27,602 nt of DNA, from positions 1 to 27,602 of the IMG/VR virus record IMGVR_UViG_3300030385_002263; one strand, written 5' to 3'. Shown here in pieces: positions 4,467 to 12,795 of this stretch (position 1 is its first letter; every line of letters starts with the position of its first letter). The DNA comes from a virus. The notes below the pieces were generated by a model. That model searched no databases, was not told where the DNA came from, and worked only from the letters and a program-made list of their open reading frames with translations. Position numbers and translations under genes: made by a program.

Positions 4467-6224
4467 ATGGATACTTTATTTAGTAGATTTAACTTTGATG
4501 CAGAATCAATACCCCTTAATTATGATAAAATAGGGAGAAAACAAAATGTATTAGAGAAATTAGCAGTATTAAACGAACAAACAGACCATAAAATTGAACT
4601 TTCTGAAAACTTATCCTTTAAACCTGGTACGTATAAGAAATTTCAAGAAATGGTAATTAATAAAATGTTTCCTACATGGTCAGGCAAGGCTAATAACTTA
4701 CGTAAGCTATTACAATGGAACCCTCATAATGTTAGTCATCTTAGAGAGGATTTGGAAAGTATAGATAATAATCTAAGGCGATTAAGAAGAGAAGGCTTTA
4801 CTTTATCTTCTAATGAAAAAGAAAAATATCAATTAGCCTTAAAAAACTGGATAGGAGCTGTAAATAAGACCACAGTTGATTTACCTATTGATATAAAAAT
4901 AGGTACAAATGCTTTAGCTTGGCATCCTGGTTCACCCTGGATTGGAGATTATCCTGCTAATAATACAATAAGCTTAAGTAATCCAGCTACTGTAATACGT
5001 AATCATGAAACTAGTACATTTCAGACTAATAGAACAAGGTCTATTGACCATTTCATATATGTAAATGTGGAAATTACTTTTCCTGACCTAAATATTAATT
5101 TTAGGCAAGGGGAATTTGATAAGTTTAAAACTAATATTGGGACTTTAAAAGTTTATTTAACTTATGAATTAGGAGACTTATTAAATCAAATAGTAGCTAC
5201 AAGTAAGAAATATGGATTAGTAGCCTGGGCAGAATTATTTCCTGTTTACCCTGAAATTTGGCATCCATTCGTATCTTCCCATGGATGGTATCAAAATGGT
5301 AATATATGCTGGGGTGGCTTTATTGGCGTTATTAATAAAGCCTTTAAAGAAGGAGATATGGATAAATTATATAGATATGTCGCTATTTGGGCGCAAACTT
5401 ATAATTTAAGCGGTACTACTCCACTTAATCAACCACAAGACACCTATTTCCATGTATCTGAAGAAGATAAAGATAAACTTTCAAGATATAAGACTCTCTC
5501 TCCAAGTCATTGTGAGAGAGCTACAGATAAATTGACTCAGGACTTATATAGGCCATATAATTCACCACAGCCTATTATGTCTAGAGCAGAAGCAAGGAAG
5601 ACAGTTGCCCAGGAATTTATAGGTAATGAATGTATGAATTGCTGGAATATAGACTCTTGCAATGTATTTGTAAATCTTTTAAACTATGTAGAAAATGTAA
5701 AATTACATGTTGATATTATCCTTGAACTAGGTGATACAATGTATAGCCAAATATTAACAGCTATACAAAGAAGTATAATGGATATGGATAGACATGAATT
5801 TAGCGGTCCTTTTAGGATTACAAAGTTTTTAGAGGAATGGCAAATAGATGGGTTAGGGAATGGTCACCAAGCTTATGGTAACTTAATAAAGTTATTAGCC
5901 TTACCTGCTAGGAAAATAGACATTAATGGTTATCAGGATATATACTGTAATTTAGAGCGTATATATTATGTTTCTCGCTTAGATGCTCTTGAAATGAATC
6001 AGGGATTAATCAATCAAGCAACCCATGAGTTAAGGCTAGCTTATAGAATAAAATGTAGTAGTGAAAATGTAGTACCTGTTTACTATGAGTCAATCGTAGA
6101 AGGTAATATCAGTGTTCCACTCGCCGATTATAATTGGCTTGACGATAGAGCAGTATCTACATGGCTACGTGAAAGAGATGAGTTAGAGATAGGACCAGTA
6201 ACATCACCCGAAACAACAATATAA
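4467..6224 (+). CDS. Large protein with putative E2-like (ubiquitin-conjugating) segment (585 aa)
   Basis: I choose ATG 4467 because AAAGGAG ends 4 nt upstream; the in-frame ATG at 4428 lies inside a stable G6/C6 hairpin with no binding site. Numbered from 4467, residues about 252-325 resemble the core of E2 enzymes: an FPVYP turn (258-262), His-Pro (266-267), then NGNICWGG with Cys281, then TTPLN near 317-321. E2s have FPxxYP, HPN, G-x-I-C and a P-x-x-PLN loop in this order. Cys281 would carry the thioester. The long N-terminal part (helical, basic) and C-terminal part (with CMNC...C at 389-398, a possible metal site) are not recognised and could bind targets. Its place between modifier and JAMM/E1 genes supports the call; without that context the motif alone would be weak. 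Confidence 0.6.
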   Translation: MDTLFSRFNFDAESIPLNYDKIGRKQNVLEKLAVLNEQTDHKIELSENLSFKPGTYKKFQEMVINKMFPTWSGKANNLRKLLQWNPHNVSHLREDLESIDNNLRRLRREGFTLSSNEKEKYQLALKNWIGAVNKTTVDLPIDIKIGTNALAWHPGSPWIGDYPANNTISLSNPATVIRNHETSTFQTNRTRSIDHFIYVNVEITFPDLNINFRQGEFDKFKTNIGTLKVYLTYELGDLLNQIVATSKKYGLVAWAELFPVYPEIWHPFVSSHGWYQNGNICWGGFIGVINKAFKEGDMDKLYRYVAIWAQTYNLSGTTPLNQPQDTYFHVSEEDKDKLSRYKTLSPSHCERATDKLTQDLYRPYNSPQPIMSRAEARKTVAQEFIGNECMNCWNIDSCNVFVNLLNYVENVKLHVDIILELGDTMYSQILTAIQRSIMDMDRHEFSGPFRITKFLEEWQIDGLGNGHQAYGNLIKLLALPARKIDINGYQDIYCNLERIYYVSRLDALEMNQGLINQATHELRLAYRIKCSSENVVPVYYESIVEGNISVPLADYNWLDDRAVSTWLRERDELEIGPVTSPETTI

Positions 6225-6238
6225 CTAAAGGAGAACGA

Positions 6239-7165
6239 ATGGCAGACAATACAGTAACATCAGATAAGTTTTTCATTACCAGGGAAGTTTGGAATAAGGT
6301 AATCAATTATGCTAAAGCAGCTTATGAGGAATTTAAATGTGAAATAGGGGGGATGCTAGTCATGCTCCCAGATGATGAAGGAGATTTCATCCTACAAGAC
6401 CCTGTTATACTAAAGCAAGAGATTACAGGGGGTAATTGCGTTCTTGATGAAGCATCCTTAGCAGTATATTATTCAAAATACTCGCATAAGTATGACGGTC
6501 AAAGTCCTCGTTTTGTCTGGTGGCATAGTCATCATACAATGGGAGCCTTCTGGAGTAGTACTGACAGTGCAACTATTGAAAAGACTAAGACTCAGGATTT
6601 CACAGTATCTCTTGTTGTAAACCTAAAAGAAGAGTATAAATTAAGAGTACAATATTTCAATCCTATTGAATGTTATGCTAATACTGAATTAAACTTTTTA
6701 GGTGAGCCTAAGAGTAAAATACCTGAAGAAGTTACTAAAGAAGTTAAAGAGCTTTGTACTGAACCAGTAAATACATGGAAATCTAAGAGAACAGGAGAAC
6801 AGATTGCCCTATATGGTCATGGGTCGTATACACAGAATTATGATTCATCAGGTTATGATACGTATGATGATTGGCCAGTGTATGACCACATTGAAGAACA
6901 GCAAAAGAGGCTATTAATAGGTAAAATGCCTGATAATATGTATGAATTAATTATTGATAAAATTGATGAAATGAATAGTTCATTTCTTGCTGGTACTTTA
7001 ACTTATAAAAGTTGGTCAGCAACTGTTATCACTATTAATACTCAATTAAAACCATATGAATTAATGTTAGAAAAATTGAGTGTTAGACAGTTAAATAATG
7101 TTGTTAATTATAGATATCCTGAAGATTACCTTAAACCTGTACAGGAGGTAGAACTTGTTAAATGA
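6239..7165 (+). CDS. JAMM/JAB metallo-isopeptidase (308 aa)
   Basis: Predicted zinc peptidase that trims the modifier precursor and/or removes it from targets. The full JAMM signature is present: Glu35 in CEIGG, then His96-Ser-His98 followed after seven residues by Ser106 and, two on, Asp109 (HSHHTMGAFWSSTD), which exactly matches H-x-H-x7-S-x2-D. The JAB domain covers about residues 8-150. The remaining 150 residues are not recognised and may bind the modifier or partner. AAAGGAG precedes the start; the gene begins 14 nt after the E2-like gene and overlaps the E1-like gene by 11 nt, so the three are translated together. Confidence 0.92.
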   Translation: MADNTVTSDKFFITREVWNKVINYAKAAYEEFKCEIGGMLVMLPDDEGDFILQDPVILKQEITGGNCVLDEASLAVYYSKYSHKYDGQSPRFVWWHSHHTMGAFWSSTDSATIEKTKTQDFTVSLVVNLKEEYKLRVQYFNPIECYANTELNFLGEPKSKIPEEVTKEVKELCTEPVNTWKSKRTGEQIALYGHGSYTQNYDSSGYDTYDDWPVYDHIEEQQKRLLIGKMPDNMYELIIDKIDEMNSSFLAGTLTYKSWSATVITINTQLKPYELMLEKLSVRQLNNVVNYRYPEDYLKPVQEVELVK

Positions 7166-7811
7166 GAGAAGTTCTGGAATAATAGACAATCTCAATAAGT
7201 TTACTTATCATATATTAGGTTGCGGAGCTATTGGTAGTTCCGCAGCCATTCAGCTAGTGAGAGTTGGCGCTGATAACTTACATTTATATGATATGGATAA
7301 AGTTGAGATTGAGAATATTGGAGTCTCTCATTATATTATGAGAGATATTGGTAAACAAAAAGTTAAGGCTTTGCAATTACATATAGAAGAAATTAATCCT
7401 AAAATTAATTTAACAATATATGATGGGAAATTTGATTACTTCAAATATGACTTAACAGAAGAAGATGTTGTAATATTGGCTTTTGATAATATGAGTAGTA
7501 GGCTTGAAGCAGTAGAAGCAGCTATTACTAAATATGGTAAGCCAGGCTTAATCATTGATGGGCGTATGGGTGCTGAGCATTATCAGCAATATAACCTATT
7601 GAATCCTACTTTAAAAGAGTATGAGGCAACATGGTATAGTGATGCAGAAGGTGACCCAGAACCTTGCAATGCAAAGGCTACTTCTTATTGCGCTAATATG
7701 AGCGGAGCTTTCATTACAAATGCAATCAGAAAGATAGCTGCTGACATTCCAGTTAAGAAGGAATTTTTCTTTAATTTTCCAGGAATGTTCCTTGCATCTA
7801 GCGCTAAGTAG
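7155..7811 (+). CDS. E1-like/ThiF-family adenylating enzyme (218 aa)
   Basis: Predicted ATP-dependent activator of the modifier's C-terminal glycine. The Rossmann nucleotide-binding loop LGCGAIGS is at 21-28; the second strand ends YDMDKVEIENIG (45-56), where the aspartates and Asn match the ribose- and ATP-binding residues of ThiF/MoeB/E1. VVILAFDN (105-112) is the usual strand before the adenylate site. DPEPCNAKATSYCANMSG has Cys171 and Cys179; Cys171 fits the catalytic thioester position of short phage and plasmid E1s. At 218 residues it lacks the UFD domain of eukaryotic E1s and the CxxC zinc pairs of ThiF/MoeB. The start overlaps the JAMM gene by 11 nt, with AGGAGG just upstream. Confidence 0.9.
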   Translation: MLNERSSGIIDNLNKFTYHILGCGAIGSSAAIQLVRVGADNLHLYDMDKVEIENIGVSHYIMRDIGKQKVKALQLHIEEINPKINLTIYDGKFDYFKYDLTEEDVVILAFDNMSSRLEAVEAAITKYGKPGLIIDGRMGAEHYQQYNLLNPTLKEYEATWYSDAEGDPEPCNAKATSYCANMSGAFITNAIRKIAADIPVKKEFFFNFPGMFLASSAK

Positions 7812-7859
7812 TTTATATATTACACCCAGTAGTAATCACTTAAATAAAAGGAAGATAAG

Positions 7860-8522
7860 ATGGCTTTAGAAAAGCGGAAACGCAAACCACTTACTCTAAA
7901 TCCACAGATTCTTTTATTATACGGAGCACCGAAAGTAGGTAAAACTACAATGCTTTCACAGTTAAAGGATTGTTTAATCCTCGACACAGAATCGGGCTCT
8001 AACATGATAGAAGGCTACATTCAAAATATCAACAGTCGTGACGAATTAATCAGTTTCTATGAAGAAGCTACACAAGGTCATGACTATAAGTATTTTGCAT
8101 TAGACACTGTGGATAAGTTAGTTGAGTGGACAGAACAAAATGTAAAAACAGAATATGATGTTGAGAGTATCAATGACTTACCATATGGTAAAGGATTTGG
8201 CCTTGTAAGAGAGCGTGTATTAAACAATATCTCTAAATTACAAACCTTAGTCCCCCACCTTATTGTCATAGGTCATAGAAAGACAGCTGTAGCAGTAGAT
8301 AACTCTAATGCTATTGAGCCTGAAACTTTAGATTTATCAGGTAAGCTCAAAAACATGATAATGTCAAAATGTGACGCGATTGGCTATATATTTAGAGAAG
8401 AAGATGAATTGATGGTTTCATTTAAAGCCAAAAACTCTATTGAGGCTGGCAGCAGATGTGACCATCTTAAGGGAAAGATTTTCCCATTCGAATGGAAAAA
8501 AATCTACATTAAGGAGAAGTAA
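7860..8522 (+). CDS. Sak4-like RecA-family ATPase, recombination mediator (220 aa)
   Basis: An ATP-binding protein of phage recombination and replication. Walker A is GAPKVGKTT (about residues 22-30), with LILDTESG following as the sensor-like strand. FALDTVDKL (about 79-87) is the Walker B strand, and LIVIGHRKT (about 138-146) resembles the RecA-fold strand with the polar sensor residue. The single RecA core of about 220 residues and the single-strand binding protein gene directly after it are typical of Sak4-type single-strand annealing modules. AAAGGAAG is the binding site. Confidence 0.85.
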   Translation: MALEKRKRKPLTLNPQILLLYGAPKVGKTTMLSQLKDCLILDTESGSNMIEGYIQNINSRDELISFYEEATQGHDYKYFALDTVDKLVEWTEQNVKTEYDVESINDLPYGKGFGLVRERVLNNISKLQTLVPHLIVIGHRKTAVAVDNSNAIEPETLDLSGKLKNMIMSKCDAIGYIFREEDELMVSFKAKNSIEAGSRCDHLKGKIFPFEWKKIYIKEK

Positions 8523-9128
8523 ATGGCATTATTAAAACCAAAACAAACCGAGAGAACTGATACTTCCAAATATTTTGGAGTATGTTCATTAGCTATAGTT
8601 AACTTTGAAGACCGTTCTGATAAGTATGACTGGGCAGATATTTTACTCGATGCAGAAGTCCAGGTTAAAGACTCTGATTACACAAAAAAGCTTACCATTA
8701 AGGGTACTTTTGACCGTGATGATGCAGGTAAAATAGCTGGTGGGTCAGTACTGAATAGACTCTATAAGTTCTTTACAGCTATTGGGTGTACTGCTGGTAT
8801 TAATACAGAGGGTAACTGGGAAACTGATGATGGTGAGCCTATTAAAAAGATAGATGATTATTTAAAGGATAACCATTTATCATCTGTTATACCAGGAACT
8901 GACCCTACTTTTGAATATGTTGGTTATATTTATAAAGAGCAGAATAAGAATAACAAGCAAGTATATACCAGAGTTTATCATAGGCTATGGCCTAATACTG
9001 ATAAAGGTAAGGAAGAGCTTGAATCTCATGTCACCTGGATGAAGGAAAAAGGATATTTAAAAGAATATACTGGCCCCTCATCTAATGGTACAGCAGAAGT
9101 TAGTAAAGAGGCTATGTTGAACTTATAA
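8523..9128 (+). CDS. Probable single-strand DNA-binding protein (201 aa)
   Basis: Starts directly after the ATPase stop codon (TAA ATG), with AAGGAG 7 nt upstream. The fold looks beta-rich (alternating strands such as DWADILLDAEVQVKD and TFEYVGYIYKEQ), like the OB-fold proteins of the DUF669 kind that accompany Sak4 ATPases in many phages. There is no acidic C-terminal tip as in classical SSB. The role is inferred mainly from position and strand pattern. The last base of its stop codon is the first base of the next start. Confidence 0.65.
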   Translation: MALLKPKQTERTDTSKYFGVCSLAIVNFEDRSDKYDWADILLDAEVQVKDSDYTKKLTIKGTFDRDDAGKIAGGSVLNRLYKFFTAIGCTAGINTEGNWETDDGEPIKKIDDYLKDNHLSSVIPGTDPTFEYVGYIYKEQNKNNKQVYTRVYHRLWPNTDKGKEELESHVTWMKEKGYLKEYTGPSSNGTAEVSKEAMLNL

Positions 9129-10912
9129 TGTTTTATGTGGAGATTGCACAGGATGCTCCTAAATATAGGGGGCATCTTATCCCTAAAGCAGAGTTAATTA
9201 AATATATTGCTAAGGATTCAGCATTATATAGGTCTGTTTATTTATACGATGAGGATGCTAAGGATATAATTGATAAAGAAGGAAGTGTACGTAACTTTTA
9301 TGGTGTTAGGCATTTAGATAATATCCTTGTAGATATTGATAAAGGTGATAATACAGATGAACATACAAGGGATAAACTTCATGCCTTTCTTTATGCATTA
9401 TCAGCAGAACATCAGGTTAATACTAGGAAATCAACTCAAGTATATTTTAGTGGAACAGGGTATCATGTTTCTATTCATGGTGGAGTATTTAATTTTCCAT
9501 CATCTCAGAATCTACCCTTCTCAGTTCGGACTACTATGCATAAGTTATTTCCAGATATTGACCACTCTATTTATATCCGGTCTGGAATATATAGAGTACA
9601 ACATTCTCTTAACTATAAAACAGGACTATATAAAATACCTCTTACTCATTCAGAGGCAGAGAATAGTAGTATAGATGAAATTAAGGAATTAGCAAAAACA
9701 CAACGACTAAGCTATCCTTATATAGAGTTAATAGGCGAAGGTGAATTAGAAGATGCAGTTATCACAGAAGCACCACGAATCAGGCAATTAGGGGCTAAGG
9801 TTAGGGAACCATCCAATATGGTACCTTGCGTACAAAAGATGCTCTCACTTGGTCCTCAGCCTGGTTCACGTAATAATGTGCTACATAGGATAGTTTCTCA
9901 CTTTAGGCGGCATGGTGTACCTTCAGAGTATACGAAGGTCTCTATGCTTCATTGGAATAATAAGTCTTTAGATGAGAATATGGTAATTGAAAAAGTAGAA
10001 TATGCTTATGATAAAGGATATCAGTATGGCTGCCATGATAAATACATGGCTCAACATTGTCGTACTAATTGCATTTTCTTTAAGCGAAAAGATTACTTAA
10101 TTGATGTTAAAACTTCAGCTGACCTCCAAGAAGAATATGTTAAACGTATTAGAACAGACTTCTCTGGTAGGATACTTGAATTAGGCAAAATGTTAGGTTT
10201 AAGCGATAGAACAGAAGTCAATATCTACCCAGGTGAGCTAGTAACAATATTTGGGCCAACAGGCTCAAGTAAGACTACCTTAGCTCAGAACCTTATATTA
10301 GGTGTTGACATGATGAATAATAGGATTAATACAGATTGGCAAATTCCTACCTTATATTTATCTTTAGAATTATCAGGTTGGTTAATGCACAGAAGGCACT
10401 TACAGATAGTCTCTGATAGTAATAGAGAAACTGCTGAAGATACTTTTGAAGAGCTTTATGAACAACACCAAAATGAATTACAGCATCTATCAGTTCAAAC
10501 GATAAGCCCTACTATTGAACAAATACGCGATAAAATCAGAGAACTACAACCAGCTGTAGTTGTAGTGGATTATATTGACTTGATAGAAACTCCTCCCCAT
10601 ATTAAAGGAGAGTATGAACAGGTTAAATATATATCACATAACTTATCTAACATGGCTGTTAATTTGGATATTATTATTCTCCAAGTTAGTCAGGTTAGTA
10701 GAGATTATAGCAGGAACGAGGTGCTTGACCTTTATGCTGGCAAAGGGTCTGGTGCTATTGAGAATGCCAGTAGAAAAGTAATAGGCTTAAATGGCCAAGC
10801 AAATAGTGATGAAAAGCATATCCAAATGTTTAAGAATACCGATGGAGAACTTTTTGAATGTGATGTAGCTTGGACGCCAAGCTTTAGATTAAGGAGAGTC
10901 TTAAATGGCTAA
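9128..10912 (+). CDS. AEP-type primase-helicase (594 aa)
   Basis: A bifunctional replication enzyme. The N-terminal part is an archaeo-eukaryotic primase core: VDID at 68-71 provides the metal-binding aspartates, GTGYHVSIHG at about 109-118 the s-x-H motif, and RVQHSLNYKTG near 156-166 the third conserved region. Cys302, Cys311 and Cys315 (GCHDKYMAQHC...C) form a metal-binding element after the core. The C-terminal part is a DnaB/RecA-like helicase: Walker A GPTGSSKTT at 376-384, VVVVDYIDLIE as Walker B, and a following IIILQVSQVSR strand. It follows the SSB-like gene with a TAATG overlap. An internal frame at 9336-9674 is a shadow. Confidence 0.9.
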   Translation: MFYVEIAQDAPKYRGHLIPKAELIKYIAKDSALYRSVYLYDEDAKDIIDKEGSVRNFYGVRHLDNILVDIDKGDNTDEHTRDKLHAFLYALSAEHQVNTRKSTQVYFSGTGYHVSIHGGVFNFPSSQNLPFSVRTTMHKLFPDIDHSIYIRSGIYRVQHSLNYKTGLYKIPLTHSEAENSSIDEIKELAKTQRLSYPYIELIGEGELEDAVITEAPRIRQLGAKVREPSNMVPCVQKMLSLGPQPGSRNNVLHRIVSHFRRHGVPSEYTKVSMLHWNNKSLDENMVIEKVEYAYDKGYQYGCHDKYMAQHCRTNCIFFKRKDYLIDVKTSADLQEEYVKRIRTDFSGRILELGKMLGLSDRTEVNIYPGELVTIFGPTGSSKTTLAQNLILGVDMMNNRINTDWQIPTLYLSLELSGWLMHRRHLQIVSDSNRETAEDTFEELYEQHQNELQHLSVQTISPTIEQIRDKIRELQPAVVVVDYIDLIETPPHIKGEYEQVKYISHNLSNMAVNLDIIILQVSQVSRDYSRNEVLDLYAGKGSGAIENASRKVIGLNGQANSDEKHIQMFKNTDGELFECDVAWTPSFRLRRVLNG

Positions 10913-11132
10913 AAAATGGTTGTTCGATTATTGGGACTTAGAAGATGGGTGGATGATAATCTTATTAGGATTATTTAAGTTTGCCTGGCTAAAAGGTAAC
11001 CAAGGTTTAGGGCCAGCGATTAGCATAGTGCTTGGGATTTTTCAAGCTGAATTAACGATTTCCTTAGGATGGAGAACAAATGAAACCACAAAGATTAAAC
11101 AGGACGCAAAAACTACTCAAGTACATGCTTGA
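10905..11132 (+). CDS. Small membrane protein (75 aa)
   Basis: AAGGAGAG precedes the ATG, which overlaps the primase-helicase end by 8 nt. Two hydrophobic stretches (about 15-30 and 38-54) suggest a two-helix inner-membrane protein with a polar tail. The tail overlaps the next gene by 53 nt in another frame. Unknown function. Confidence 0.6.
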   Translation: MAKKWLFDYWDLEDGWMIILLGLFKFAWLKGNQGLGPAISIVLGIFQAELTISLGWRTNETTKIKQDAKTTQVHA

Positions 11133-11295
11133 GGGTAATAGCGTTACAGGTAGACAAGCATTGAGGCAATTCGGCATCTATCGATTATCATCAGCTATCC
11201 ATAGCTGGAGACAACGTGGATTTGACATCACTACTAAAATGATTGATGGGCCTGATTCCATACATGCAGAATATACAATGATTGGCACCCCATAA
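11080..11295 (+). CDS. Winged-helix HTH protein (71 aa)
   Basis: Small DNA-binding protein. Residues about 8-45 have the pattern of the phage winged-helix family (HTH_39-like): TQKLLKYMLEGNSVTGRQAL, then GIYRLSSAIHSWRQRG, with the typical RL...I..LR-G spacing. GGAG precedes the start by 5 nt. It probably acts as a regulator or excision-type factor; the target is unknown. Confidence 0.75.
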   Translation: MKPQRLNRTQKLLKYMLEGNSVTGRQALRQFGIYRLSSAIHSWRQRGFDITTKMIDGPDSIHAEYTMIGTP

Positions 11296-11298
11296 AAA

Positions 11299-11784
11299 GT
11301 GAAAAAATATTCTAAGAAAAATAAGCGTAGAAAATCCCCTCAAATGATATACTGGGAGAACAAGTTGTTACCTATTTTAGGTAAGATACATGGTACTCAC
11401 GCTAGAAATGTATTCCATAGGGTAATGCGTAAGAGTTCAAATCTCAAATCGAGTTTGAAAAAACGCAGTAAAGAGTATGAGGTAATTTTCGATATTGATT
11501 TATTAGCACTAAGAGAGATGATATTCAAGGATTATGGCAAAAAATGCCGCTACTGTAAAACAAGATTAGTAGTGAATAATATGGCATGTGACCATATCAA
11601 CCCCATGTCAATGGGGGGAGCTTCCATATCTGAAAATCTTCAAATTATTTGTGAAAGATGTAATAGGCGAAAAGGACCTTTAACCCATATAGAGTATAAT
11701 GCATTATGCATATTCTTAGAACAACAAGAAGAGCATGTACGCTCTTATGTAAATCGTAAACTAAGTGGAAAGGAGGCATTTTAA
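11299..11784 (+). CDS. HNH endonuclease (161 aa)
   Basis: A zinc-binding HNH nuclease. CRYC (residues about 79-82) and CERC (about 117-120) form the two CxxC zinc pairs. ACDHINPMSMGG in between carries the catalytic His of the DH motif, and SENLQIIC gives the Asn. The N-terminus (about 45 residues) is strongly basic. The proposed start is GTG with no clear binding site; an internal ATG at 11345 is an alternative. It may be a free-standing homing-type nuclease or a packaging-linked nuclease; the location among early genes favours the first. Confidence 0.85.
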   Translation: MKKYSKKNKRRKSPQMIYWENKLLPILGKIHGTHARNVFHRVMRKSSNLKSSLKKRSKEYEVIFDIDLLALREMIFKDYGKKCRYCKTRLVVNNMACDHINPMSMGGASISENLQIICERCNRRKGPLTHIEYNALCIFLEQQEEHVRSYVNRKLSGKEAF

Positions 11785-12218
11785 TGCCAAAAACAAAAGG
11801 CCCACAAGGCCGCACAAGAAAGGTAACAGAAAGTACCCTAGGTGGCATACAAGCATTGCATAATAATGGCGTATCAGTCATTAAAATTGCACAAGCTTTT
11901 GATTTGTCAGTCGCTACTATACGTAGAGCTATTAAAGCTAACTTTGTCTATAAACTTTATGTAGACACTACCCGACAGGCTTTCAAAACATATGCACCGA
12001 AAAAGGGTCATATAGGCTATAAGAAGAAGCTTACTAATGGAGTTAAAATAAAGTCTGTTATAGCTGAGCCTAAAACATCAAACCTGTTATCTTCATTATT
12101 TGGCAACCTTAATACAAAGGAATCTAATGAAGTATCTCTGTCAATAGGCAGGATATTACATGGATTATCAATTGTAAAAGAAGCAATGACTGAGCTAGAT
12201 AAGGTGAAGATAAAGTAG
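11784..12218 (+). CDS. HTH DNA-binding protein (144 aa)
   Basis: TAATG overlap with the HNH gene and AAAGGAGG upstream. Residues about 19-50 form a resolvase- or Hin-like HTH: IQALHNNGVSVIKIAQAFD then LSVATIRRAIKAN. The remainder is basic and unrecognised, with no catalytic resolvase domain. It is perhaps a regulator or AP2/homing-like DNA-binding protein, given its HNH neighbour. Confidence 0.7.
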   Translation: MPKTKGPQGRTRKVTESTLGGIQALHNNGVSVIKIAQAFDLSVATIRRAIKANFVYKLYVDTTRQAFKTYAPKKGHIGYKKKLTNGVKIKSVIAEPKTSNLLSSLFGNLNTKESNEVSLSIGRILHGLSIVKEAMTELDKVKIK

Positions 12219-12236
12219 TTAATTATCCAGTTAAAT

Positions 12237-12284
12237 GAGGTATGGACTTAGTAGGAAAATGATTTCTATTAAGTCCTGACCCTC
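12237..12284 (+). promoter_or_regulatory. Leader hairpin before small HTH gene
   Basis: GAGG 12237-12240 pairs with CCTC 12281-12284, outside GGACTTA 12244-12250 with TAAGTCC 12270-12276. It sits in the only real gap of this block, immediately before the AAAGGAG ribosome binding site. It may be a processing or translation-control structure; no T-run follows, so it is not a terminator. Confidence 0.4.
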
Positions 12285-12295
12285 AGAAAGGAGCT

Positions 12296-12433
12296 ATGAA
12301 AAGAGGAATAAAGTTAAGCAGTAGAAGGACATGGTTTATTAATATATTCAGTAAATTACCTATCAGTCGTAGGCGTATAGCCAAATGGGTAAATGTTCAC
12401 TATACTACAGTATATAAATACCTCCGGAAATGA
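12296..12433 (+). CDS. Very small basic HTH-like protein (45 aa)
   Basis: AAAGGAG ends 2-3 nt before ATG 12296, and the frame ends TGA 12431-12433 inside an ATGA overlap with the next gene, which supports it. The peptide is strongly basic. Residues about 21-44 (LPISRRRIAKWVNVHYTTVY) read like a helix-turn-helix with its recognition helix. Probably a DNA-binding microprotein. Confidence 0.6.
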   Translation: MKRGIKLSSRRTWFINIFSKLPISRRRIAKWVNVHYTTVYKYLRK

Positions 12434-12795
12434 AAGATGGAATTTCATTTTTTCCTAAAAAGTATTTAGTAGCACTATTAAGTGGGAATGTTGATGCCTT
12501 AGCTAATATACTATCTATTATCATGGAAGATGGTAATGACCCAGAAGCATGTGTATCCCGCATAGATGACTTACTTGGGAGTAATACTTTCCTCGTCCAA
12601 TATGCTACCTCTGTTAAGGCAGTAATGCAGCTAATCGAAGATAAAAAAGAAATTAAAGCGATGGAGGCAGAGGCTAAATTACATCTTGATGTATACAAAA
12701 AGAAGTATGATAGCGCCAGTAAAGAGTTTGCTGACATGCAGTTAGTAGACCTATTTAATTTATTAGGCTTAGAAGGACAATTAAACAATGACTAA
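12430..12795 (+). CDS. Hypothetical protein with coiled-coil region (121 aa)
   Basis: Translationally coupled (ATGA) to the small HTH gene. The N-terminal half is helical and hydrophobic-patterned; residues about 65-105 are rich in Lys, Glu and Ala in heptad-like spacing (EDKKEIKAMEAEAKLHLDVY), suggesting a coiled coil. No family is recognised. A minus-strand frame over it is a shadow. Confidence 0.65.
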   Translation: MKDGISFFPKKYLVALLSGNVDALANILSIIMEDGNDPEACVSRIDDLLGSNTFLVQYATSVKAVMQLIEDKKEIKAMEAEAKLHLDVYKKKYDSASKEFADMQLVDLFNLLGLEGQLNND

